DNA of 64,000 bases from Faunimonas pinastri (GTDB lineage Bacteria; Pseudomonadota; Alphaproteobacteria; Rhizobiales; Afifellaceae). The translations under genes and the position numbers were made by a program. Below the pieces are notes generated by a model that was not told the origin of the DNA, made no database searches, and saw only the letters and a list, made by a program, of their open reading frames with translations. Location of the stretch: assembly GCF_900110915.1 (NCBI RefSeq), contig NZ_FOFG01000001.1:496001-560000 (forward strand). The letters run 5' to 3'. This document shows, piece after piece, positions 29,907-37,059 of this stretch; the first letter of the stretch is position 1, and every line of letters begins with the position of its first letter.

Positions 29907-29917
29907 GCACTGCACAA
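29904..29917. promoter_or_regulatory. TGC-rich dyad GCTGCACTGCACAA (PhaR-like operator candidate)
   Basis: The motif is nearly identical to one upstream of the DUF1127 gene (51761-51778, reverse orientation). It resembles the TGC-rich operators described for the polyhydroxybutyrate regulator PhaR/AniA in alphaproteobacteria. It directly touches the ATG at 29918. Confidence 0.4.
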
Positions 29918-30619
29918 ATGAGCAAGAGACCGGGAATGCCCTCGACCCAGGCCGGGCAGACGAACGCGGGCACGTCCGACGGGGCGAACACGGTCCGTCG
30001 TGACGAACTGATCGCGGACGGCATCGTCCATGCGGTCGGCCTGGTCGGCGCGATCGCGGGCGGCGTCACGCTCTGGCTGCTGCTGAACCGGCGCGGCGAG
30101 ACGGAAGCGCAGGCCCCGGTCCTCGTCTACATCTCCGCCATGATCGCCATGCTGGCCTTTTCCGGGCTCTACAACATGGCGCGGGCGGAAGGCTGGCGAA
30201 ACATCTTCCGCCGCTTCGACCATGCCGGCATCTTCGCGATGATCGCCGGGACCTACACGCCGTTCACGGTGCTCCGGCTGGACGGCGCGTGGAGTTGGGG
30301 GCTCACTGCATTCGTATGGACTGTGGCTGGCATCGGCATCGCCATCAAGATCTGGAAACCAGAGCGCTTTTACTGGTTCTTCCTCGCCATCTACCTTTTG
30401 CTCGGCTGGGTGGGGCTGGTCGCGATCGGGCCGCTGGTGGAGGCACTGACGCCCTCGACGCTTGTGTTGCTGGGTCTCGGCGGGCTCGTCTATTCGGCCG
30501 GCGTGGTGTTTCACCTGCGCGAGCGCATGCGCTTCAACAAGGCGATCTGGCACAGTTTCGTCGTGGCGGCGGCCGCTATCCACTTTGCCGCCGTGCTGCA
30601 CGAGACGCTGTCGATGTGA
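29918..30619 (+). CDS. Hemolysin III / YqfA-like membrane protein (PAQR-related)
   Basis: This 233-residue membrane protein has seven predicted helices and belongs to the hemolysin III family, part of the wider PAQR group. Typical segments are DGIVHAVGLVGA early, FRRFDHAGIFAMIAGTYTPFT in the middle and IWHSFVVAAAAIHFAAVL at the end; the conserved Ser/Asp/His residues of this fold are present. Its function in most bacteria is unknown, and haemolysis is not implied. The ATG at 29918 has no ribosome site; the in-frame ATG at 29936, six codons later, may be the true start. Confidence 0.85.
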   Translation: MSKRPGMPSTQAGQTNAGTSDGANTVRRDELIADGIVHAVGLVGAIAGGVTLWLLLNRRGETEAQAPVLVYISAMIAMLAFSGLYNMARAEGWRNIFRRFDHAGIFAMIAGTYTPFTVLRLDGAWSWGLTAFVWTVAGIGIAIKIWKPERFYWFFLAIYLLLGWVGLVAIGPLVEALTPSTLVLLGLGGLVYSAGVVFHLRERMRFNKAIWHSFVVAAAAIHFAAVLHETLSM

Positions 30620-30711
30620 GATGCCGGCCGTTCGGGGCCGCCGCTCACTTGAAAGAAGTCGCTGCAGGGAGAATAGTGCGTCTTCCCGCCTGAGTCCCGA
30701 TTGCCCGAGAC

Positions 30712-31386
30712 ATGCCCGACCGAGATACCCCCGCTTCGCAACGCAAGCGGATCATCTATGGATTTCTGCTGACCGGCGTTGCCGGGTGGGTCGACGCGAT
30801 CGGATTTCTCCGTCTTGGCGGCCTCTACACCTCCTTCATGAGCGGCAACACGACCCAGCTCGGCATTGCCCTGAGCCATGGCGGCAATGGGCTGGCCGTT
30901 GCGGCTTTCGCGCTCGTCATGCTGTTCGTCGCCGGATCCTTCGTCGGCACCATCCTGATGCTGAAGGTGAAGCCGCGCCCCGTGCCGATGCTGCTGCTTC
31001 TGGAAGGCGTGATCCTTTCGGTGGCCGCCGCGCTCTCGGTGAAGACGGGCGTGCTCGTGGGCATGCTGCCGCTCGCCTTCGCCATGGGCCTGCAGAATTC
31101 GACGCTCGGCTCGGCCGGTGACGCCCATCTTGGGGTCACCTTTGTCAGCGGCACGCTTTACCGCTTCGGTCGTGACATCGCCCGGCGGGTCGTCGGCGAA
31201 ACCGGCGGCTGGGAATGGACCCGCAACGGCCTGATCTGGCTGTCGCTGATGGTCGGCGCGCTTTGCGGCGCCTTGTCCTATGCCGCTTTCGAGGTCTATG
31301 GCCTCGGCTTCCCCGCGGTCATTGTGCTCATGCTGGCGCTCTGGGCCACGCGCTTCGCTTCCGCGACGACTGTCCGCGACCACTAG
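30712..31386 (+). CDS. DUF1275 (YoaK-like) membrane protein
   Basis: This 224-residue protein with about six helices is of the YoaK/DUF1275 family, of unknown function. Family-like segments are GWVDAIGFLRLGGLYTSFMSGN near the start and FAMGLQNSTLG in the middle. The TAG stop at 31384-31386 is shared with the junction of an insertion sequence: the TA belongs to the target duplication and the G is the first IS base. Restoring the target (TA followed by G) would give the same stop, so the gene product seems unaffected. Confidence 0.85.
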   Translation: MPDRDTPASQRKRIIYGFLLTGVAGWVDAIGFLRLGGLYTSFMSGNTTQLGIALSHGGNGLAVAAFALVMLFVAGSFVGTILMLKVKPRPVPMLLLLEGVILSVAAALSVKTGVLVGMLPLAFAMGLQNSTLGSAGDAHLGVTFVSGTLYRFGRDIARRVVGETGGWEWTRNGLIWLSLMVGALCGALSYAAFEVYGLGFPAVIVLMLALWATRFASATTVRDH

Positions 31387-31399
31387 GGTCAGGACTCAT
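31386..31399. repeat. Left terminal inverted repeat of the IS
   Basis: GGGTCAGGACTCAT, matching the right end with one mismatch in 14 bases. Confidence 0.85.
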
Positions 31400-31402
31400 C
31401 GG

Positions 31403-32159
31403 TCATAGCCAGAAGATGTCGGTGGCAGCGAGCGCGATGGCGGAGAAGAAGACCGTGGGGCATCGGTCGTAGCGGGTGGCAACGCGCCGCCAGTCCTTCA
31501 GACGGCCGAACATGATCTCAATACGGCCGTGGCGCTTGTATCTGCGCTTGTCATACCTGACGGGTTCGTTGCGGGATTTCCGGCCTGGTATGCAGGGTTC
31601 GATGCCCTTGGCTTGCAGAGCGTCCCTGAACCAGTCGGCGTCATAGCAGCGGTCGCCGAGTAGCCACTGCGCCTTCGGTAGATCGTCCAGCAGAGCTGCC
31701 GCACCGGTATAGTCGCTGACTTGCCCTGCGGTCATGAAGAAGCTGAGCGGGCGACCATTCGCATCGGCGACAGCGTGAAGCTTGGTGTTCATGCCCCCTT
31801 TGGTGCGGCCGATCAGCCGCCCGAGCCCCCCTTTTAACCCGCAGGCTGGATGCCGTGCGGTGCGCCTTCAGGTAGGTCGCGTCGATCATGACAGTCTTTG
31901 GCTCGGCATCCGTTGCAGCCAGCCCTTCCATCATCCTGACGAACACGCCCATCTCACCCCATCTTTTCCAGCGGTTATAAAGCGTCTTGTACGGACCATA
32001 GTCCTTGGGTGCATCCCGCCATCGCAGCCCATTGCGGTTGACGAAGACGATGCCGCTCAACACCCGTCGATCATCAACCCGAGGCCTGCCATGGCTCTTG
32101 GGAAAATACGGGCGCAGGCGAGCCATCTGCTCATCCGTCAGCCAATACAGGTCGCTCAT
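31403..32159 (-). CDS. IS5-family transposase, two frames joined at an A4G6 run
   Basis: The first frame (start ATG 32159, open to 31641) encodes the N-terminal domain and the first catalytic Asp (VMIDATYLKAHR). The second frame (to stop 31403) encodes the second Asp in LLGDRCYDADW and the Glu in RIEIMFGRLKDWRR. The frames join at AAAAGGGGGG on the minus strand (31826-31835 on plus): skipping one base there gives the full protein of about 251 residues. Several IS5-family elements make transposase by programmed frameshifting or slippage, so it may be active; a simple inactivating insertion is the alternative. The usual family reading is GDRGYD, so Cys in GDRCYD is a small deviation. Confidence 0.82.
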
Positions 32160-32206
32160 GGCCAGTCTCCTCGCGGAGCCTGAATCAGATCGCGCCTCTC
32201 ACATCA

Positions 32207-32220
32207 ATGGGTCCTGACCC
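32207..32220. repeat. Right terminal inverted repeat of the IS
   Basis: ATGGGTCCTGACCC, the inverted partner of the left end; TA follows at 32221-32222. Confidence 0.85.
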
Positions 32221-32247
32221 TAGGCTCCGTGCCGCCACATCTCCCGC

Positions 32248-33669
32248 TCAGCCGGCGCCGTTTTCCGGCATCGGTCCTCGCGTGACATCCGTGCCGCTGA
32301 CCGGCTTGAGCTTCACCGCCTGTCCGGTGCGCGCCGACTGGTAGATCGCTTCCACCAGCATCTGGTCCTGCAGGCCTTCCTCGCCGGGCGTGCGGGGCAC
32401 GCGGTTCTCCATCACGCAGGTGGCGAAATGGTCCATCTCCAGCGCGAACTGATCCTGCTGCTCGATATTCGGCACGACGTCGGCGTCGCTCTTGCCGATC
32501 TTGTGGCTGATCTGCAGCCGCTGGCCCTTGTAGGGGAAGGCGTGCTCCATGAGGTAGTGCGCCTCGGCGGTATGCACTTCCAGCGTCTGCGCACGGTGGA
32601 CGCCATAGGAGCAGGAGAGTTCCGCCAGCACGCCTGAGGGGAAGCGGAGCTGGAAGGACACGCTTTCCTCCACCTCCTTGAAGCGCGGGTCGTTCGGCGG
32701 CGTGGAGATCTGGGCGAAGACTTCCACCGGCTCCTCGCCGGTGATGTAGCGGGCCGCGTTCAGGCAGTAGATGCCGACGTCCGGCAGCGATCCGCCGCCC
32801 GAAAGCGCCTTGCGCAGCCGCCATTGGTCGATCGCGCCGACATCCTGCCCGTTGACGGCGCGGACCAGCCGCATCTCGCCGAAGTCCTTCTTGCGGACGC
32901 TGTCCATGAGATAACGGTGATGCGGCTCGTACTGGCAGCGATAGGCGATCATCAGCTTCACCCCCGCTTTGTCGCAGGCGTCGATCATCTCCCGGCAATC
33001 GGAGGACGATGTCGCCATCGGCTTTTCGCAGAGCACGTGCTTGCCGGCCTTGGCGGCGCGGATCACGAACTCCTTGTGCATGGCATTGGGCAGGACGATG
33101 TAGACGACCTTCACGTCCGGGTTTTGCGCGATCCGGTCGAAGCTCTCGTAGTCGTAGACCGCCTCCGGCTTGATGCCGTATTGCGACGCGATCACCCGGG
33201 CCTTGTCCGCGCGGCCGGAAACGAGCGCGACGGGCTTCGCCTTCCTGGACGAGCCGAACCCCGGCAGGATCTGCTGCACGGCGAGGTGGCCGAGGCCGAC
33301 GATGGCGAAGCCGACGCGCCGGTCGGGCGGCAGCAGGGCGGAAGGCGGCGAGGACTCGCCTTCGCTGGCGTCCTGCAGGCTGGTGAAGGACACTTTGTTG
33401 CCCTCCACCTTGCCGAGATCGATCGGGTTCGGGCCGGGCAGGCTGGCCGTCTTCACCGGGGGCGACACCTGAACGTCCGTCTGCGCGGGCAGCACGGTCT
33501 GCGCATCGGCAACCGCCATCGCCGACGCCGCGGCCAGGCCCGCCACGCCGATCCCGCCCGCCTGAAGCAGGCTGCGGCGGGAGAGGTTGCCCCCGTGGTC
33601 GCCGCCACGGGCGCCATCGGGGTCACCCGCGCGTTCGTGCCTGGGATCGTTGCTCCGGTTCTCGCTCAT
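32248..33669 (-). CDS. Glucose-fructose oxidoreductase-like protein (Gfo/Idh/MocA), Tat-exported
   Basis: This 473-residue protein resembles Zymomonas glucose-fructose oxidoreductase, a periplasmic enzyme with tightly held NADP. A twin-arginine signal (LSRRSLLQAGGIGVAGLAA) follows a 28-residue polar leader. The Rossmann motif is VGFAIVGLGHLAVQQILPGF, and the hallmark is VLCEKPMATSSSDC. The substrate domain includes LPDVGIYCLNAARYITGEEP. It probably oxidises a sugar in the periplasm; the natural substrate is unknown. The 3' end lies 28 bases from the insertion sequence. No other gene appears co-transcribed. Confidence 0.88.
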   Translation of the reverse strand: MSENRSNDPRHERAGDPDGARGGDHGGNLSRRSLLQAGGIGVAGLAAASAMAVADAQTVLPAQTDVQVSPPVKTASLPGPNPIDLGKVEGNKVSFTSLQDASEGESSPPSALLPPDRRVGFAIVGLGHLAVQQILPGFGSSRKAKPVALVSGRADKARVIASQYGIKPEAVYDYESFDRIAQNPDVKVVYIVLPNAMHKEFVIRAAKAGKHVLCEKPMATSSSDCREMIDACDKAGVKLMIAYRCQYEPHHRYLMDSVRKKDFGEMRLVRAVNGQDVGAIDQWRLRKALSGGGSLPDVGIYCLNAARYITGEEPVEVFAQISTPPNDPRFKEVEESVSFQLRFPSGVLAELSCSYGVHRAQTLEVHTAEAHYLMEHAFPYKGQRLQISHKIGKSDADVVPNIEQQDQFALEMDHFATCVMENRVPRTPGEEGLQDQMLVEAIYQSARTGQAVKLKPVSGTDVTRGPMPENGAG

Positions 33670-33763
33670 GGGGCGCCTCGTCTCGACGTGGTGTCTCGCT
33701 GTCGGGACGAAGGAACTGGGGCGGGCGGCGGTTTCGGCCAGATGGCACCACGCCCGGGGACGA

Positions 33764-34681
33764 TCACGATCCTGTTGGCGTATCCGGGACGACCGAGCGG
33801 ACGATGGAGGCGTCCAGCGCCTCGTAATCGGAATAGCCGATCGTGTCGTAGAGCTCCTGCCGGGTCTGCATGCGATCCAGCAGGGCGCGCGTGCTGCCGT
33901 CGCGGACGACCGTCGCGTAAAGCTCTTCCTGGGCCTTCGCCGCGACGCGGAGGCTGGAGACCGGCCAGATCACCATGCGGTAGCCCATGGCCTCGAACTC
34001 GGAGGCCGTGAAGAAGGGCGTGCGGCCGAACTCCGTCATGTTGGCGAGGAGCGGCGCGTCGACACGGGCGGCGAATTCGCGGAACATCTCCGCAGTCGTC
34101 AGCGCCTCCGGGAAGATCGCGTCGGCACCGGCCTGGAGGTAAAGCTTCGCCCGGGCGACGGCGCCGTCCATGCCCTCGCTCGCGGCCGCGTCGGTGCGGG
34201 CGATGATGAAGAGGTGCCGCCGCGCCTTCGCCGCCGCCGCGACCTTGGCCGCCATGTCGTGCGGGTCGGCAAGGCGCTTGTCGTTGAGGTGACCGCATTT
34301 CTTCGGCAACAGCTGGTCTTCCAGATGCAGCGCCGCCGCGCCGGCCTCCTCGAAGGTGCGCACGGTATGCATGACGTTGAGAGCCTCGCCGTAACCGGTA
34401 TCGGCATCGACCAGCACCGGCAGGCCGGAGGCGCGCGCGGCCTGGCGGATGAAGAAACAGGCGTCCTCCATCGTCAGCAGGCCGAGATCGGGCAGACCCA
34501 TGGAGGCCGACATGGCCGCGCCGGAGAGATAAAGCGCCTCGAACCCCGCCGCCTTCGCCTGCAACGCCGCGAGCCCGTTCTGCGCGCCGGGAATGCGCAG
34601 GATGCCGGGCCGGGCCAGGAGATCGCGGAAGCGTCGGCCAGCCGGCACATCGGGACAATCGGCGGCGACGAGATAGGGCAT
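33764..34681 (-). CDS. Isocitrate lyase/PEP mutase family lyase (2-methylisocitrate lyase-like, PrpB type)
   Basis: This 305-residue TIM-barrel enzyme cleaves or rearranges C-C or P-C bonds next to a carboxylate. The magnesium motif DADTGYGEALNV and the catalytic loop KKCGHLNDKRL (Cys in the KKCGH position) are intact, which favours lyase activity such as 2-methylisocitrate or dimethylmalate lyase over oxaloacetate decarboxylase. The ATG at 34681 has a clear AGGAGAG site, preferred over the longer open frame. No other propionate genes (prpC, prpD) are adjacent, so its pathway is uncertain. It is divergent from a secreted peptidase gene. Confidence 0.87.
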   Translation of the reverse strand: MPYLVAADCPDVPAGRRFRDLLARPGILRIPGAQNGLAALQAKAAGFEALYLSGAAMSASMGLPDLGLLTMEDACFFIRQAARASGLPVLVDADTGYGEALNVMHTVRTFEEAGAAALHLEDQLLPKKCGHLNDKRLADPHDMAAKVAAAAKARRHLFIIARTDAAASEGMDGAVARAKLYLQAGADAIFPEALTTAEMFREFAARVDAPLLANMTEFGRTPFFTASEFEAMGYRMVIWPVSSLRVAAKAQEELYATVVRDGSTRALLDRMQTRQELYDTIGYSDYEALDASIVRSVVPDTPTGS

Positions 34682-34842
34682 CGGCTCTCTCCTGACGCAA
34701 ACGTGCGCGCCGAACGAGATAAGGGGCTGGACCGAAGGCGCAACGCCCGGCCACACTCCGACGCTGCCGCCTATCGTCGCGGACGATTGTCAAAGACGGG
34801 CCGAAAGGCTTCAAGAGCGGCGTGGCGGAAACGTTCAGGGTG

Positions 34843-36480
34843 ATGGTTTTGCGGAAATTCGGTCTTTCTCTGGCGGCGGCGCTCGCTTTGTCGGTCGCGG
34901 CGATCACGCCGGCCTGCGTGCTGGCGGCGGAGCAGGGGGAACAGCAGGGACGTCAGGGTGGCCGCCAGGGGGGGCATCAGCAGGAAGGCCCCGGCATCCT
35001 GAGCCTGCTGCCGGAAGCCTCGACCACGCAGCACAGCATCGCGCTGCCGACCGGCTCGCTCAGCTACACCGCCAAGGCCGGCACGCTGCCGCTTCGCGAC
35101 GGCTCGGGCGAAACCAAGGCGCAGATCTTCTACATCGCTTACACCGCCGATGCCGATGCGAAGCCCGTTGCCGCCGCGACGGGCGGCGGGGCGAACGGCC
35201 CGGCTCCGGCGCAGCCGGCCGCCCGGGCAGCGACGCGCCCGATCACCTTCGTCTTCAACGGCGGCCCGGGTGCCGCTTCCGCCTATCTCAACCTCGGCGC
35301 CATCGGGCCGCGCCGGCTGGTCTTCGCCGCCAATGGCGAGATCGCCCCTCCGCCTTCCAAGCTTGAAGACAATCCAGACACCTGGCTCGTTATGACGGAT
35401 CTCGTCTTCATCGATCCCGTCGGCACCGGCTACAGCCGCGGCGCCGACCCGGAGGACGAGAAGAACTTCTGGGGCGTCAAGCAGGACGCCGACGCCATGG
35501 CGGCGTTCATCCGGCTGTACCTCGCGCAGTCCGGCCGCATGACGTCGCCGGTCTTCCTCGCCGGCGAAAGCTATGGCGGCTTCCGCGCGGCGCTCCTCGC
35601 CGATCGCCTGCAGGGCGACAGCGGCATCGCGCCGAGCGGCGTCGTGATGATCTCGCCGGCCCTTGAGTTCTCCTTCCTCGACAGCGATCCGCTGCGCCCG
35701 CTCTCCACCGCCATGTACCTGCCGGCGATGGCGGCGACGAACCTGGAGAAGCAGGGCGTCCATGGCCGCGAGGCGCTGGCCGCGCGCATGGGCGACATCG
35801 AGCGTTTCGCGCTCGGCGATTACCTCGTCGGCCTCGTCGCCGGCTACCGCATGAGCGACGACATGGATCGCCGCGTCGCCGACCTGATCGGGCTGCCTCT
35901 CGACGTCGTCCAGCGCCAGTTCGGCCGTGTGTCGCCCTCCGTCTTCGTCAAGGAGTTCGACCGCAAGGACGGTCGCGTGCTCAGCCGCTACGACGGAACG
36001 GTCAGCGGACCGGACGACGATCCGGCCGATCCGCATCCCCGCGCGCCCGATGCGATTCTCGACCGCTCCGTGCCGGCCTGGACCAGCGCGTTCGTCGGTT
36101 ATGTCCGCGACGAGCTCGGCTACAGGACCGACATCAGCTTCCGCCTGCTCAACCGCGAGATCGCGGGCAAGTGGGACTATGGCACCAGCGAGCACGATCA
36201 GGGCTATGCCGGCGTCATGGACAATCTGCAACGCGCGCGGGCCCTCAATCCGGCGATGCGGGTGATGATCGCGCAGGGCTACACCGACCTCGTGACGCCC
36301 TACCTCACAACGCGCTACCTGATCGACCATGTGCCGCCGGTGGCGGGCGCCGCGCCCGTCGAGCTGAAGCTCTACGAGGGCGGTCACATGCTCTACACGC
36401 GCCCGGATTCCCGCCGTGCGCTGAGCGAGGACGCGGCGGCGCTTTACCGGGACGCGCTCGGGGCCCCGGCCGCGCCCTAA
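34843..36480 (+). CDS. Secreted S10 serine carboxypeptidase-like protein
   Basis: The 545-residue exported protein has a signal peptide (MVLRKFGLSLAAALALSVAA, ending near VLAAE) and then a Gln/Gly-rich stretch (about residues 28-45). The S10 core shows the oxyanion segment FVFNGGPGAASAYLNLG, IDPVGTGYSR, the nucleophile in FLAGESYGGFRAALL, the Asp in GYTDLVTPYL and the His in YEGGHMLYTR. It should remove C-terminal residues from peptides outside the cytoplasm. The ATG at 34843 is chosen; a GTG at 34822 adds seven residues. It stands alone. Confidence 0.87.
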   Translation: MVLRKFGLSLAAALALSVAAITPACVLAAEQGEQQGRQGGRQGGHQQEGPGILSLLPEASTTQHSIALPTGSLSYTAKAGTLPLRDGSGETKAQIFYIAYTADADAKPVAAATGGGANGPAPAQPAARAATRPITFVFNGGPGAASAYLNLGAIGPRRLVFAANGEIAPPPSKLEDNPDTWLVMTDLVFIDPVGTGYSRGADPEDEKNFWGVKQDADAMAAFIRLYLAQSGRMTSPVFLAGESYGGFRAALLADRLQGDSGIAPSGVVMISPALEFSFLDSDPLRPLSTAMYLPAMAATNLEKQGVHGREALAARMGDIERFALGDYLVGLVAGYRMSDDMDRRVADLIGLPLDVVQRQFGRVSPSVFVKEFDRKDGRVLSRYDGTVSGPDDDPADPHPRAPDAILDRSVPAWTSAFVGYVRDELGYRTDISFRLLNREIAGKWDYGTSEHDQGYAGVMDNLQRARALNPAMRVMIAQGYTDLVTPYLTTRYLIDHVPPVAGAAPVELKLYEGGHMLYTRPDSRRALSEDAAALYRDALGAPAAP

Positions 36481-36549
36481 CCACGGGAACTGCTCCTCCT
36501 TCTTCACGTTTGAAGATCGCCCGGAAGTGTCGGCCTGAGGGGGGCGGCA

Positions 36550-36573
36550 CCGGGGACTGATCGGTCTCCCCGG
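36550..36573. other. Hairpin upstream of the DUF202 gene (7-bp stem)
   Basis: CCGGGGA (36550-36556) pairs with TCCCCGG (36567-36573), loop ten bases, 22 bases before the ATG at 36595. It may be the end of the peptidase transcript or a leader structure. No T-run follows. Confidence 0.35.
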
Positions 36574-36594
36574 ATCGATCATGGAGGGGCGAGC

Positions 36595-37035
36595 ATGGCC
36601 GACAAGATTGAGCAGGGCGCCCAGAAGCTGGCTAAATCCGCCGAGCGGATGAAGGACAGCACGGAGCAGATGGAGGACAGCGCCGATCGGCGCACCCAGC
36701 TTGCCGCCGACCGCACCGTCTTTGCCGCCGAGCGCACCTATGCGGCGTGGGTTCGGACCGGGCTCGCGTCGCTGGCCAGCGGCGTCGGCGCGAAGAGCCT
36801 GCTCGCCGGAGTGATCCCCAATTGGAGCATCATCGCGGTCGGCACGGTGCTGGTCCTCTTCAGCGGCTTCTGCTTTGCCGCCGCCGTCTACCGGCAGATC
36901 AATCCCGGCCCGCCGCCACCGCGGGCCGACGCGCATCGACTGCCGGGTTACCTGCTTCTCTTCGTCAACGCGTTTCTGTTTCTGGTATCCCTCGGCGCGC
37001 TGATCGGTATCTGGTTCGGCCGCACGGGTGCCTGA
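36595..37035 (+). CDS. DUF202 (YidH-like) small membrane protein
   Basis: The 146-residue protein has a polar, helical N-terminal half (about residues 1-35, likely coiled coil) and then the DUF202 core with RTVFAAERTYAAWVRTGLA and three hydrophobic helices. The ATG at 36595 follows a GGAGGGG ribosome site. It precedes the CPA2 antiporter gene by 24 bases on the same strand, so co-transcription is likely. The function of this family is not established. A helper role for the antiporter is only suggested by position. Confidence 0.8.
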   Translation: MADKIEQGAQKLAKSAERMKDSTEQMEDSADRRTQLAADRTVFAAERTYAAWVRTGLASLASGVGAKSLLAGVIPNWSIIAVGTVLVLFSGFCFAAAVYRQINPGPPPPRADAHRLPGYLLLFVNAFLFLVSLGALIGIWFGRTGA

Positions 37036-37059
37036 CTTCCTCCTCTTTCAGGATTTTGC

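Larger units (their letters stand above)
31386..32220. mobile_element. IS5-family (IS427-like) insertion sequence, 835 bp
   Basis: Terminal inverted repeats are GGGTCAGGACTCAT on the left (31386-31399) and the complement of ATGGGTCCTGACCC on the right (32207-32220), with one mismatch over 14 bases. A TA lies directly outside each end (31384-31385 and 32221-32222), matching the short TA target duplication of the IS427 group. The element holds one transposase in two overlapping frames on the minus strand. It sits between a DUF1275 gene and a glucose-fructose oxidoreductase-like gene. Confidence 0.9.
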
